This document shows positions 1-14,950 of a DNA stretch of 64,000 nucleotides, piece after piece. A program made the translations under genes and the position numbers. The notes under the pieces were generated by a model. That model made no database searches. It was not told the origin of the DNA and saw only the letters and a list, made by a program, of their open reading frames with translations. This DNA comes from Petrolisthes cinctipes (lineage: Eukaryota > Arthropoda > Malacostraca > Decapoda > Porcellanidae): the NCBI GenBank assembly GCA_033782935.1, contig JAWQEG010000514.1, positions 124,001 through 188,000 on the forward strand, written 5' to 3'. The first letter of the stretch is position 1; each line of letters opens with the position of its first letter.

Positions 1-121
1 TGTGGTTGGAGATGTGGTTGTGGAATCTGTGGTTGGAGATGTGGTTGTGGAATCTGTGGTTGGAGATGTGGTTGTGGAATCTGTGGTTGGAGATGTGGTT
101 GTGGAATCTGTGGTTGGAGAT
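1..121. repeat. 27-bp tandem repeat coding for the mucin-like tract
   Basis: About four and a half copies of a 27-bp unit begin at 1, 28, 55, 82 and 109. The first four are almost identical and the last diverges after 12 bases. The period is a multiple of three, so copy-number change keeps the minus-strand frame and adds or removes nine residues each time. The array may continue to the left of the window. Confidence 0.9.
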
Positions 122-417
122 GTTGTGGAAGGTGGGGTTGTTGTTGAAGTTGTGGTTGTGGAAGGTGTGGCTGAAGATTCTGATGTGGCTGAAGTTGTGA
201 ATGGTGATATCGTTGTTGTGGATGAAGTTGTGAATATTGCTGTCATTGTAGGTGGTGGTGTCGTTATGGGTGGAGTTGTAGGTGGTGGTGTCGTTATGGG
301 TGGAAGTGTAGGTGGCTCAGTGTATCCATCCAGGAAGTCTAGGAGTTCATCAAGAGTTGTCTGAATATCGTTGAGCAGGTACAGAGCTTCTTGCATCATT
401 TCCTCCTGAGTTTTTTC
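1..417 (-). CDS. Partial exon of a mucin-like Thr/Ser/Pro-rich protein (runs off the left edge)
   Basis: Read on the minus strand, one frame is open from about position 530 to the window edge. Its first part is non-repetitive and amphipathic (MMQEALYLLNDIQ, then TLDELLDFLDGYTEPP). It is followed by Pro/Thr clusters (PPITTPPPTT) and a tandem nonapeptide of the form DSTTTSPTT. Such tracts are typical of O-glycosylated stalks or secreted mucin-like proteins. A plausible splice acceptor (ccaacag) sits at 418-424, so the exon probably begins near 417 in phase 2, but a start further upstream is possible. The 3' part of the gene lies to the left of the window. The Val- and Trp-rich plus-strand frames here are shadows of this reading. 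The family is not recognised. The gene is inferred from codon sense and composition, not from homology. Confidence 0.5.
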
Positions 418-424
418 TGTTGGA

Positions 425-2163
425 GACCGAAGACCAACGTTGTTTATATTATTATTAGTATACAGTATAGTGATAGGGGATGTTAGCAATACTCTTTGGG
501 AATGTTGTACAGTAAACTCGATCTCATTTTACACTGGGCTTATATATATATATATGAAGTAGAGTGTGTGTAATGAATGTATATGTACTGTAAACACTTA
601 TTGTACACTACATTACACACCCATAATACCAGTGTACTGTTCAATGAGAGTTTTCTGTACACAGTTTCATTACACACACTATACATTACACACTCAATAT
701 CCCAATGTAAATTTGCTGTACTGGAACTTATATCTTCTTTGAGTTTGGGTTTGCATGTCATCTCAATGTATCCTGCTTCACTCAGGTATGCTTTTCCTCC
801 AGATTTCATTGTTTGGTCTTTCTTACCTAATTAGCCCTGTAATGCCCCTCATTGATACTATTATTTAGGATGGAGACAAATGAAGGAAAGTGTAAGAATT
901 TCCATTTAAATTTACAGGAACAATGCAGTTAAAAGTTACCAGTACCAGTAGTTCAGCAATCAACATATGTTCTGTCGTCTTTTCTGCCAAGTCATAAACG
1001 AAATATACATACGCTCCACAGGTTCGTGAACAAAGGCACCAGGAAAGTCCAGTTTTTATTTGACCCCTTGATAATGTACCGTGATTTTGCATGGTGAATG
1101 TGTATGTTCGTGGATTATTCTATATTTGTCGTTCAAGATGTGCTCTGTGAGACGACAGTGCTTAAGTTGACGAGTGAATATGTAAAGTACAGTAGTTGTA
1201 TACATTGCTCACCTGTTGTTTGTTGTGAAGTGATCATGGAGACCCCGTACATCGCCATCACTGCCAATATCACCACCAATGTATTTACACTTGGACGCCT
1301 CATACTGAAAACGTGCAGTTAAACAAATAAGTATAGTAGTAGGTATACGTAAACGATGACCACTATATATAACTGCATGGTATAGATTCTAAAGTCATTT
1401 CTGTTACCACCATGTTTAGTCATCATCACGCACTCATAAGAAATAGACCATAATCACCTTGCAATAAATTCCAACTGGTATCCTAAGTATATCTTGGTAT
1501 GGTGTAACAGTTGTATATCCTGGTACGTATAGGGTATAACAGCTGCTATGTGTGAGTCCCCGGCGGCAGGAAACTATATACAAGAGGCGCACCAGTAGAT
1601 CAGCCTCATATATACTGTATAACGCCATCCACCAACACTACTGATATGGGTCCTTATCAGTTGTTTCAAAATACAGATAGTGTGGGGTTGGTATAGCAAG
1701 AAGTTGAATGATAAGCTCTCTTGTCAACATTATGTACTGAGCTTATTGATATTATAACCAGCAGCAGGTTCATAAGAGTTAGAGTCCTACTAGAATAAAT
1801 GTCGAGGTAAAAGTTGAGTACAGGCTATAGGTTAATAATTGCATGTGGATAATTGGGAGTGGTTATGTTTTTGCCTCCATTTGTCTGTCTGTCCGTCTGC
1901 AAGCAAGATATCCTAAATATGTATAAAAACTAAATGTAATTAAATTTAGTGGGCAGTAGAATAAAAGTCAAGGAAAGAGTTCAGTATTATCTATCATGTC
2001 AAATAGTATGATTGATTGACATATAGAAATTGGTAGCCTACGTTTTGTGACATATATGTTTTCTTTTCTTTTTGTGTAAACAACTGAATTGGGGATCGAG
2101 TAGGTTTTCATTCACCTGTGTATTCCTCCTCTCAAACCCCTAAGCCTAGAAGGATGAGTCGTT
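425..2163. other. Non-coding stretch with a few decayed repeats
   Basis: I see no supported gene here. There is a short TA tract near 540-556. Around 590-700 there is a repeat-like block (phrases such as cacacccataataccagtg) that recurs near 28.7 and 31.8 kb. A diverged copy of the CAGTCGGC-type element lies at about 965-1157, recognisable by ggttcgtgaa, a gaccccttgataatgt block and a degenerate gagacgac end. The rest is AT-rich sequence without recognisable structure. Confidence 0.5.
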
Positions 2164-2293
2164 GGGCCGTATTCAAGAACATTGATGGTGTTGACAGTGG
2201 TATGGTACCGTTGACTCCATATAGACATACTATAGAGTCATCGTACCGGTACCACACCATCGTACTCACCATGAATGTTCTTGAATATGACCC
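2164..2293. mobile_element. Small foldback (inverted-repeat) element
   Basis: The ends are inverted copies of each other. The left end reads gggccgtattcaagaacatt and the right end, reverse-complemented, reads gggtcatattcaagaacatt. An inner pair (ggtatggtaccgttgactc and its inverse) extends the stem, so nearly the whole 130 bp could fold back. A related but different palindrome, sharing the 'acattggtgg' and 'gtggtacc' phrases, lies near 45.5 kb. No coding capacity is seen. It is probably a miniature inverted-repeat transposable element. Confidence 0.7.
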
Positions 2294-2449
2294 TTCATAT
2301 CAGCGAAGTGCCATGACCAAAGTGAAATGGGAAGTGTGGGTGGATGCAGGTGTAGTGTGCATGTGTGGTATTGCTGGGAATTTGTTGAAGGCATGCAGGG
2401 GTTGAGTAATGCCACGGTCGAGTTACTTACTCGACCGTGAGTAATGCCA

Positions 2450-2685
2450 TTGTCGGCGGCAAAAGTCGTGTCGTCACATTTGCCAAGTCATGAAATACAG
2501 TATGGAAATATAAGCTTCAACTACAGGCTCGTAAAATGAAAAACCAGAGCAGTTTATTAATTTGCCCCCTGGATATTGTTATGCTGTGTTTGGTGGTGAA
2601 TGTATTGGTTCCATGATTATCCTTTATGTTATCCTTCAAGAAGCACCGATGGAGTGAGGCGACACTACTCTTGCCGCCGACTGTA
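2450..2685. mobile_element. MITE of the TA/CAGTCGGC family, copy 1
   Basis: The left end reads tgtcggcggcaaaagtcgtg and the right end gaggcgacact...cttgccgccgactgta, which are inverted copies. The interior (aagcttcaactacaggctcg, then ccccctggatattgtta) is shared with copies at 34.5 and 59.5 kb. Ends starting CAGTC next to TA resemble Tc1/mariner-type non-autonomous elements, but the superfamily is inferred from the ends only. Confidence 0.75.
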
Positions 2686-3169
2686 TACTGCATGCATGGT
2701 TTGTGGTGGAGGATTGAACTGCATTCCAAAACACTTGAAAAAATTATAGTCGTAGGTCGATGATCACGTCTTTTTATTACCCATCATGACCACCAGATGT
2801 TACATGTAGTTTTGTCTGATGCATGACAAACTGGTACAATTCCAGACATATGAAACAGACAGCCTTAGCGGGGTCCCTTATTAATTGAGTATTGGGTACG
2901 GATGAGATGTTGTGTGTAGAAGCACCTCCTATTCTATAGATGCTTCATAAGGGGCCCGTTGGAAGTGTGTCTGTTTCTTGCGTACCCGTCTGTATACCAT
3001 TTCCTGACTGAGAGACGGGCCTGCATGGTTATCCCTGTCTAGAAAGGCAAAAAGGGACTGTAATAAAGACCTTGGAATAACAGCTGAGTGTGCCAGATAA
3101 CGGGATGAAGCCAAGGGGTATAGAGTATATAGGTCACACAACTCATGGATTAAACAAAGTGATGCTGTC

Positions 3170-3718
3170 TGGTGGTGGGAGGTGCTGGGTGTGGGAATGG
3201 TGTCTGATGGTGGTGGGAGGTGCTGGGTGTGGGAAGGGTGTCTGGTGGTGTTGGTGGTGGGAGGTGCTGGGTGTGCGAAGGGTGTCTGGTGGTGGTGGGA
3301 GGTGCTGGGTGTGGGAAGGGTGTCTGGTGGTGGTGGTGGTGGGAGGTGCTGGGTGTGGGAAGGGTGTCTGGTGGTGGTGGTGGTGGGAGGTGCTGGGTGT
3401 GGGAAGGGTGTCTGGTGGTGGGTGGTTGGAGGTGCTGGGTGTGGGAAGGGTGTGTGGTGGTGGTGGTGGGAGGTGCTGGGTGTGGGAAGGGTGTCTGGTG
3501 GTGGTGGTGGTGGGAGGTGCTGGGTGTGGGAAGGGTGTCTGGTGGTGGTGGGAGGTGGGAGGTGCTGGGTGTGGGAAGGGTGTCTGGTGGTGGTGGTGGT
3601 GGGAGGTGCTGGGTGTGGGTAGGGTGTCTGGTGGTGGTGGTGGTGGGAGGTGCTGGGTGTGGGAAGGGTGTCTGGTGGTGGTGGTGGTGGGAGGTGCTGG
3701 GGGTGGGAAGGGTGTCTG
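3170..3718. repeat. G-rich minisatellite with a G-quadruplex motif in nearly every unit
   Basis: About 13 units of 33-46 bp share the core gctgggtgtgggaagggtgt, separated by a variable (tgg)n run. Most units contain four G-triplets with loops of about 7, 3 and 2 bases, which fits the common G-quadruplex pattern. Length variation is concentrated in the tgg run. Long frames rich in Gly/Val/Trp (plus) and Pro/His/Thr (minus) exist only because the units are repetitive, and I do not call a gene here. Confidence 0.9.
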
Positions 3719-3844
3719 CGTTGAGGTCTGCTCGAAGGGATTCCAAATAATTATGATGATGCAAAAAGATGGGCGTGTCAAAGCTCCACCAACCATACAT
3801 GCCCTCCATTGATGATGATACTTTTTAATTAATACTATTCCAAT

Positions 3845-4803
3845 GACGTTTCTAGATGAGGTGCTATAATCAAGGTTTCTAGATGAGGTGCTATAATGAA
3901 GGTTTCTAGATGAGGTGCTATAATTAAGGTTTCTAGATGAGGTGCTATAATTAAGGTTTCTAGACGAGGTGCTATAATTAAGGTTTCTAGACGAGGTGCT
4001 ATAATTAAGGTTTCTAGATGAGGTGCTATAATTAAGGTTTCTAGATGAGGTGCTATAATTAAGGTTTCTAGACGAGGTGCTATAATTAAGGTTTCTAGAT
4101 GAGGTGCTATAATTAAGGTTTCTAGACGAGGTGCTATAATTAAGGTTTCTAGACGAGGTGCTATAATTAAGGTTTCTAGACGAGGTGCTATAATTAAGGT
4201 TTCTAGATGAGGTGCTATAATTAAGGTTTCTAGACGAGGTGCTATAATTAAGGTTTCTAGACGAGGTGCTATAATTAAGGTTTCTAGACGAGGTGCTATA
4301 ATTAAGGTTTCTAGATGAGGTGCTATAATTAAGGTTTCTAGATGAGGTGCTATAATTAAGGTTTCTAGACGAGGTGCAACAATTAAGGTTTCTAGACGAG
4401 GTGCTATAATGAAGGTTTCTAGACGAGGTGCTATAATCAAGGGTTCTAGACGAGGTGCTATAATTAAGGTTTCTAGATGAGGTGCTATAATTAAGGTTTC
4501 TAGACGATGTGCTATAATTAAGGTTTCTAGACGAGGTGCTATAATTAAGGTTTCTAGACGAGGTGCTATAATTAAGGTTTCTAGACGAGGTGCTATAATG
4601 AAGGTTTCTAGACGAGGTGCTATAATTAAGGTTTCTAGACGAGGTGCTATAATTAAGGTTTCTAGACGAGGTGCTATAATTAAGGTTTCTAGACGAGATG
4701 CTATAATTAAGGTTTCTAGACGAGGTGCTATAATTAAGGTTTCTAGACGAGGTGCTATAATTAAGGTTTCTAGACGAGGTGCTATAATCAAGGTTTCTAG
4801 AGG
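3845..4803. repeat. 27-bp minisatellite, about 35 copies
   Basis: The unit is aaggtttctaga, then cgaggtgctataatt, repeated head to tail for almost 1 kb with very little divergence. The main variation is C or T at one CpG just after the XbaI-like tctaga. Rare units vary elsewhere (aacaatt, atgaag, gatgtgc). The unit length is a multiple of three, so the minus strand stays open for over 330 codons and would encode ETLIIAPRL over and over. There is no sign of splicing or codon selection, so I treat that frame as a by-product of the array. Confidence 0.95.
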
Positions 4804-5432
4804 TAAGGAATAGTCATCAGTCCACCTGTATGTCCACACACATCATAGCGGCCAGTGGCTAATCACAGGCCAGATTCTGAAAAGAGATTGGAACATATCA
4901 CTCTTTAGCGGGGTTTTTCTAATCAGCAACATCAAAGATTGCGTGAAAAAAAAATAATAACACCATTTACCAACTGTTTGCTATTTCAAATGGCCTCAAT
5001 TTTCAGGAAAAAACAAAAGTCTTAACTCTATACCCTCTTGATGATATATTTAGAGATTAGTGGAGTGTCGCTCTCTTTATTAATCATCATTATTCTTTGT
5101 TTCTATTGTTCCAACACTGAACATAGGTATTTCTGGTTTGTACAGTCACAAGCACTAATATGTATACAGCTTTGGTTGAAGTTTTGAACAGTCCAATTCA
5201 CCAACGACCTAATTCCAATGAAGATCTTATTGTGCATTTATTTATTGTCTCTATAGGTATTCGAAGCACATGCACCTGGATACTTATTAGTGCTCGTGAC
5301 TGTACACCAGCACACAGGATCTCATCATTATCACATATTAGTCACGTGAGAATTACCACCCTACATTTCGTCAGGGTACTTTTGAAGATAGTGAAACCTA
5401 CAGTGAAGCCATTCACGTGTATCTTAATTTAA
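4804..5432. other. Non-coding stretch, nothing recognised
   Basis: AT-rich sequence with no open frame that looks coding and no clear repeat. Confidence 0.5.
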
Positions 5433-5589
5433 AGGAAGATTATTTTGGTGAATTGGAGGGCTACCGGTTCCTCCAAACTATACCAAGAAACAAACACCCA
5501 CATTTGTGACATTGAGTTCGTGTGTTTCCTGGCATAGTTTGGAGGAATCAGTAGCTCTCCAGATTTACCAACACTGTAGTACTTCCCCC
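5433..5589. mobile_element. TTAA-flanked palindromic MITE
   Basis: The element lies between TTAA at 5429-5432 and TTAA at 5590-5593. It is a long imperfect palindrome: ggtgaattggagggctacc and ttcctccaaactataccaag are mirrored by tggcatagtttggaggaatc and ctctccagatttaccaac. Related copies are numerous at 54-64 kb. TTAA target sites are typical of piggyBac-like and a few other cut-and-paste transposons, but no transposase is present and the affiliation is inferred. Confidence 0.8.
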
Positions 5590-6204
5590 TTAATTAATAC
5601 TCGGTAACCTCTGTTCAGGAAGGAACAAGAGAATAATTTGTCAAGATTATAGAAACGAGTTTACAGAGTGTAAGAGACTAAGGGGTTTAGGCCTATGTTA
5701 AAAAGTTAGGGAAATGGGATAGTGATGATGATGATGATGATGATGTCACCTGTATACGTCAACCTGCGATAAGATATGATTGTTGCCTGATCCTCTGTTA
5801 TTATTTTGTTTACAGTAATTCCTCGTTTTTCAGATAACCTCATTCTTCGTCTTATCGCCTTCTCCAGCTGCATGGGCGGCCAGTATTTATTGAAGTGCAG
5901 TTTATTTCTTAACTAAAAATGTTTGTTGGTATAAATATTCATTCATGGCAAAGACTGGTTCGAACTCTGCACTGCTTTGAAATCATAACATAGACTTTTA
6001 TACTTCAAGAAGAGGAAATTAAATGGTTCGCTGCCTCTAAATTAAAATGATCCTGAAATACTTTGGCGGCGAGGTCACTAACGCAAACACACGAAAAAGT
6101 GCGAATTCTCATTAACTTGATAAAAATGGTGATGTATACTCAGGGAAAATGAGGACGAATTATATCATTCTACTTCACCCAGTCACCAGCTGAAAGAAGA
6201 GGAT

Positions 6205-6600
6205 ATTAGGCTACAGTGTTGGTAGAACTAGGGCAACTCATTCCTCCAAACTATTCCAAGCAACAGGACACCATTATTTTTGTTTATCTATTCCTGTTTC
6301 CTGGCATACCTCAGAGAAATCATGGTGCTCCAAAAGTATGCTATAGCCTAGCCCCTGAAATAGTTGGTGAGTCATTCAATCAGTAGGTCAGTTGGACAGT
6401 CTGTTTAGAGTTAGTTACAAAGGAGAGAAACTATACATACTCGTTATGGTTAATTGGACCTGTCGAATCGTCCAAACTATTCCAGTACACAAACAAATCA
6501 CCTCACAGTTACAAATATGGGATCTGTTTCGTGACCCATTTTGGAAAATTCAGTCGCCCTCTAAGTTACCAAAAAGAGGTTCTCCCTCTAAGCCACTGGG
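6205..6600. mobile_element. Two decayed partial copies of the TTAA palindromic MITE
   Basis: The stretch 6205-6345 carries the hallmarks of the family (gtgttggta, attcctccaaactattccaa, tgtttcctggcata). A weaker second copy follows at about 6443-6600 (cgtccaaactattccag, ttcgtgacccattttgg). Neither has clear TTAA flanks. Confidence 0.55.
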
Positions 6601-6922
6601 CATGTCAGTCAGTCAGCTGTGAATGTCCCATGAAGGTTTATAGCCTATACTATATTATACCTCCATGGAACGTCCTATATGATACCAGGGCACATCACGA
6701 ATCAATCATACGTGAACCTCTGTGAAAATAAAATCTTATAAATACCCGTAGCTATCACTCATTTCACTGGACAGGTTTAATTAACAATCAGATAAGGGTG
6801 CTGTACGTGGCTCATGGGATTATTGTATAAGTACAACTCCGGACTGAAATTCCAAGTACAATCAGCAATGCCTACGCCTGTTTATCAGGGTTATCAGAGT
6901 TCGAGTATCTTAACTCACTTGT

Positions 6923-6923
<1 letters not shown>

Positions 6924-6959
<36 letters not shown>
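6924..6959. repeat. (GA)n microsatellite
   Basis: An uninterrupted GA dinucleotide run of about 18 units, followed by purine-rich sequence up to about 7018. Confidence 0.95.
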
Positions 6960-6961
<2 letters not shown>

Positions 6962-7019
6962 AGTTGAGGAGATACATATAGAGGGGAAGGGAGGAGAGAG
7001 GAGATATTGGTGGTAGAGA

Positions 7020-8115
7020 TCTACTGAACAGCGTAGAGGAAGAGAAGAATTAGCTTAAATGAAATATTTGATAAAACATGAATTTGGAAAAATCTTTGGG
7101 ATACTAACTCTTTATATAATAATTTAGTTAATATTTTTAATCAAAATATGAACTTGTCTGCAGCACGTCAGTAAAGTGATATTCATAATATAAGCTTTAC
7201 TATCTTATAACAAGTAAAGTGGATAATTAATGTATAATGAATAGACTACATAGGTAAGCTTCTCTTCAGTTCTCCCTTTAACCGACTGTGAGGAGGTGAA
7301 CTTTATGATATTGTAGTGGACCCAAATAGCAGGTTATTCATCATTTTATGTATGCCTTTTGTACCACTTACATCATATTTATGTGCCTTACCTGTACTAT
7401 GTCTGTATATGTTTTTGTATGTATCTTGTATATTGTATCTTATTTATCATACCCCTTCCTCTCCCCTTGTTTGTTGGGGTACTGCTATGTCTCGTTTTCA
7501 TACCTACCCACCCAGCTAAACCACCCGCTCTAGGAGTAGGAGTGTAGGACTGTAGGACTGACCTCAGTGACCCAGCAGCTAACAGAGCGAACACTAGCTT
7601 TCCCCCTCTGCTCTACCTGGCCTGACTCCTGCCTCCTCCACACCACAACGCTGTCCTTGGGTCCACTCTATATCCCAGCTGCTGGTGTACTATACAATAA
7701 AACCATGCCTAGTATTGGTAGTATACTATAACACCCTTGGATAGTAACGACCTCCTGACGTTACAATATCAGCAGAATATTCATTCCTACTGATATATAC
7801 GAACATAAGTGAATTTACTAACATACCTGCCCTAATGGGTTTATGGCCAGTATAGATACGAATTTATGGACGTTAATAGATGTCAACGTGCCGCCCGCTA
7901 GCCAATCTCTTTACAACATAATATTATAGCCTAACCTCATTACTTATGTCAGTTGATATTACAGGTCACTCTACTTAATAGATGTAGACAGTAATAGTAA
8001 AATTATACCAGCAAGCATGCCCCATTGGGTTTATGGTCGCTAATTGATGTAGATTGTAGACAATGCATTCCGTAGTGTATTTTCTCAGAACATCAGTCAC
8101 TTTACTTTTTATTAG
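7020..8115. other. Non-coding stretch, nothing recognised
   Basis: No supported gene. Short frames around 7316-7594 on both strands overlap one another and have no coding character. Simple AT-rich sequence with a T/C-rich stretch near 7450-7475. Confidence 0.5.
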
Positions 8116-8342
8116 GTTTCGCCACCCACCACATACTAAGCTGGCAGGAAGGCGAAGTCAGTGTTAAAGGTATGTTGGACGATCGGACAAACTGGTGTAT
8201 CGAGATGGTATTTTTTATTGTCATGATTTCGGGTTTGTGGTTTGTGAAAAGTGAACCTCACCATGTCTCGTTACTAATACGATACTACAGCCTATCTTTA
8301 ACACTAAATTCGCCTTCCTGTGAGCCAAGGGGGTGGCGAAAC
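8116..8342. mobile_element. Foldback MITE with gtttcgccaccc ends
   Basis: The left end gtttcgccaccc is mirrored by gggtggcgaaac on the right. Further in, ggcaggaaggcgaagtcagt is mirrored by aattcgccttcctg, and the blocks around gtgttaaag and ctttaacac also pair. The whole 227 bp can therefore fold back. No target duplication could be defined. A piece of the TTAA family (tttcgtggcatagt, then gaaagggg) follows at about 8410-8490. Confidence 0.75.
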
Positions 8343-8984
8343 TTTGTATTGTGGCTGTACGTGAAATTAGTCGGAAAACTGGGAGGTGTACTTTCGAGTC
8401 CTCCAATGCATTGCCACGAAACGCAATCCATAGTGAAATTAAGGAGCCTGCTGCTGTTTCGTGGCATAGTCAGAACTCAGTAGAAAGGGGTCTCCAGTTC
8501 TCGTAAAATACATGATCATAGCTAGGCTTATTAGGGTCCTTAATTAAGACTACAGGCCTATATAATTTAGGCCTATCTGTGTTAATTATTTGTCAGTAGC
8601 TAGGTAGAGGTACTGTCTATAATCCTTGGAGTGAAGTACGTGAGAACCACTGGCTGACGTCACTGAATATTTCCGGGGTGTGTTTTGTAATGGTGTAAAG
8701 GGTTATCAATCATTCATGAGGGTTTAATTCAATCTTCGTTATCAACTCACAAATTCTCCCTCCCTCTCCCCCCCCCCTTGATTTTATTACGCCAAGAGTT
8801 ACACAAGATATTATTTTTTGTTTTTACATTTCCTAATCAGAGTTCGATCTGTCCAATCCCAGACTACTACATTTATGGCATTATTGTCATCTGTTATGCG
8901 TAGGGTTTTTCCAGGCCCAGGGTGGTAGGCTACTCTTCCTTAATTTTAAAATTCATGGCCGTGCTTATATCAATCATCAATGCC

Positions 8985-9135
8985 TCGTATCCCCCAGCTC
9001 CCCTTCAGCCCTACCCTCTCCATTTCAATTCTTCAAGACTTCAACTGTCCCTCGATCCTTTCCTTATATTTGTATATAAATCCCTAAAATTCGTGCTTGC
9101 CGTCCGTTGCCGTCCCGTCTCTCTATTACCATCTC
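8985..9135. repeat. Fragment of a C/T-rich dispersed (SINE-like) repeat
   Basis: The run ccctctccatttcaattctt...caactgtccctcgatcc matches the wording of similar blocks near 25.4, 27.5 and 62.5 kb (cactccatttcaatt, aactgtccctactttcc). The best copy, at 62.5 kb, ends in a gttgcggcgcctaatatc phrase and an atca-rich tail. The family assignment is by eye. Confidence 0.45.
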
Positions 9136-9990
9136 CCTCGTCCTATACACAGGGTATTGCAGGCATAGGGAGATCTTCTTTCATCCTTATATCAAATCCC
9201 ATCCCTCAGTCCCCTTCCACTCACCGGCTGCATATTCACCAACTGTAGGCCTAAACCAGTCCTACACCAGTCTTGAGAATGACTGATTGGACTAGCCGAG
9301 TTGTAGCGTGGGGGTGGGGGGGAAGACAAAGTACCAGTTTCCAACAGTCGTTTTTGCTGAAATTTTGCACATCGATAGCAATGCACCAAACATGTTCGCA
9401 CACCGAGTCCCGACTCGGGGTAAACTTTTTGGGGGGTCAAAGTTCCCTAAATAAAAAATATATATATTTTACTCAGTCACTTTTTATCGTACAGCGTCCA
9501 TCTTGGTAGCGTTCGAAGCGTCTTCCTGAGTTACATGCACCTGTATAACTCATTACCGGGAATCACCAACTATACTTGACCACTCGGGTCAGGTCAAAGT
9601 TCAAGGAAATTTACAAAATCCTAATTTAAGGTCTATTTCACAGATTTGGAAGCCGTTTTCGGGCAGTTTTATGATAGTCATAGTAGCTCGATCAACTAAG
9701 TGACCCCAGCCCACACATAGGTGGGGTCATGCGATGTCATATGGGATCAAATTTGCAAGTTGTCTGAATTTAATTAAACTAAATCAGTTTATGGGTGAAA
9801 TTTGATCCCGAATCTAATGATTATACTCCCTTCGACAAGAGGGACCAGCCGCCCGTAGGCCACTCGCAAGGGCATCTATAACGAAGAGCCCGAAGGTCTC
9901 TTAAATTGCCCCCCTCAAGACCAATAAGATTATAGTGTTATTGGTCTTGGCCCCCCTCATGGGCTAGCATGTACGGGCGTCTGGAACATG

Positions 9991-10043
<53 letters not shown>

Positions 10044-10940
10044 TTATTGATGGCTATAAGTGGCGCACTACAAGGCTTCAAGCCAGTTTCATGAAAAAAA
10101 TAGCCTACTGAGAGAGAGAAAGCATGACACACACACACAGACTACATGGTGTGTGCGAGTTGAAGTTTGAGAACTTTGAGGCAGCTACCCCTTCAACTAG
10201 CTAGGCTAGTCCAGCCATTCTCGAGACTGCTGGTGCGGAGTGGAGTACTCCTCCATCTGTTCAATCTGTTGGACCAAACATAATAACAGTCCAGATGCTT
10301 CACCGGCACTGTATGACACACTCACAATAGAATAAGATACAACAGCAGGAAAATTAACAATCTCCACAATACATCAACCCCAAACAAGACCTTTCATGCC
10401 CACTTCATACTGCATGCATTTCTTCAAGAGGAACCTTCAACCTGTATAAGTCTATAATTTCGCCATATCAGCTCTTTATCCGTGTCCTGCGTTATTGCCT
10501 GCTGGTAAATATGGTAGTTGTAATATGCTAAGCCAACAAACATAAAGTTGTAAAATTTGTAAGGTGCAAGGAGAGGTATTGAAGCAGTTGCTTAATGGTG
10601 AACTCGCCTGGGACCCAGCCTGCTGGGTGATGAGGCGGTGATGACGCGAATTATTGTACCTTTTCACTTAAGAAGAAGAATTCACCAGTTATACTTCACT
10701 AACTTGTTTAATTTTATTATCAATATGATCTGTAATACATTTTGATATTTTCTTACATGTAAATAATTATATACATTATCCCTAAGAAGACCGGCCGCGT
10801 TGAGCAATATGATTGGCCAGTTAAAACCCAATGAAATGTTAGCTCTGAACCCACCAATACCGTGCCTTGACACACATCACTTGGATTATTGTTGTTGTTC
10901 TCTTCCCACGTCAAGAAGGAATCACTGCAGTGTTACCAGT
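9136..10940. other. Intergenic stretch upstream of OSTC
   Basis: No supported gene. It holds a (TA)n microsatellite at about 9994-10041 and a 34-bp perfect hairpin (caagaccaataa, then ttattggtcttg) at about 9918-9951. The rest is unremarkable. Confidence 0.5.
9994..10041. repeat. (TA)n microsatellite
   Basis: About 24 uninterrupted TA units. Confidence 0.95.
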
Positions 10941-10944
10941 CACA

Positions 10945-11160
10945 GGTAAATTTTTCTATTTTAGGGAATTTTGAGGTTCACACAGGGAAATAATATAAAG
11001 ATGGTTCAAGAATAATCAGGGAAATATCTACTATAGACGAAATACCATAAAAGACCGTCAATGTTCCAGAGTAAACAGGGAATTATTATTGAGGTAAAAA
11101 GGAAAATTCTGATGTTGTTGAAGTAGGGGAAATTTTGTCAAGCAGGGCTGGCAACACTGA
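10945..11160. repeat. Dispersed repeat shared with 32.85-33.06 kb
   Basis: This block and the one at about 32850-33060 share ordered phrases: aaacagggaatt, gggaaattttgtcaag and ctggcaacactg. It lies within 110 bp of the OSTC start codon, so it may form part of the OSTC promoter region or 5' leader. Confidence 0.6.
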
Positions 11161-11263
11161 ATTACTGTCTGACACACACAAGACGAGAGTACCGGGTTAG
11201 GTTTCCATACTCGTGAATTTGTTAGGGTATTATTAGCAGTCCTTTTAACTAGTAGACTGCACC

Positions 11264-14950
<3,687 letters not shown>

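Noticed and set aside
3143..3812. Several long open frames (up to 240 codons) on both strands
   Set aside because: They exist only because the G-rich minisatellite is nearly stop-free; composition is pure repeat and three frames are open at once.
9192..9509. Overlapping frames on both strands near 9.3 kb
   Set aside because: Both strands are equally open over a G-run region; no conserved content.
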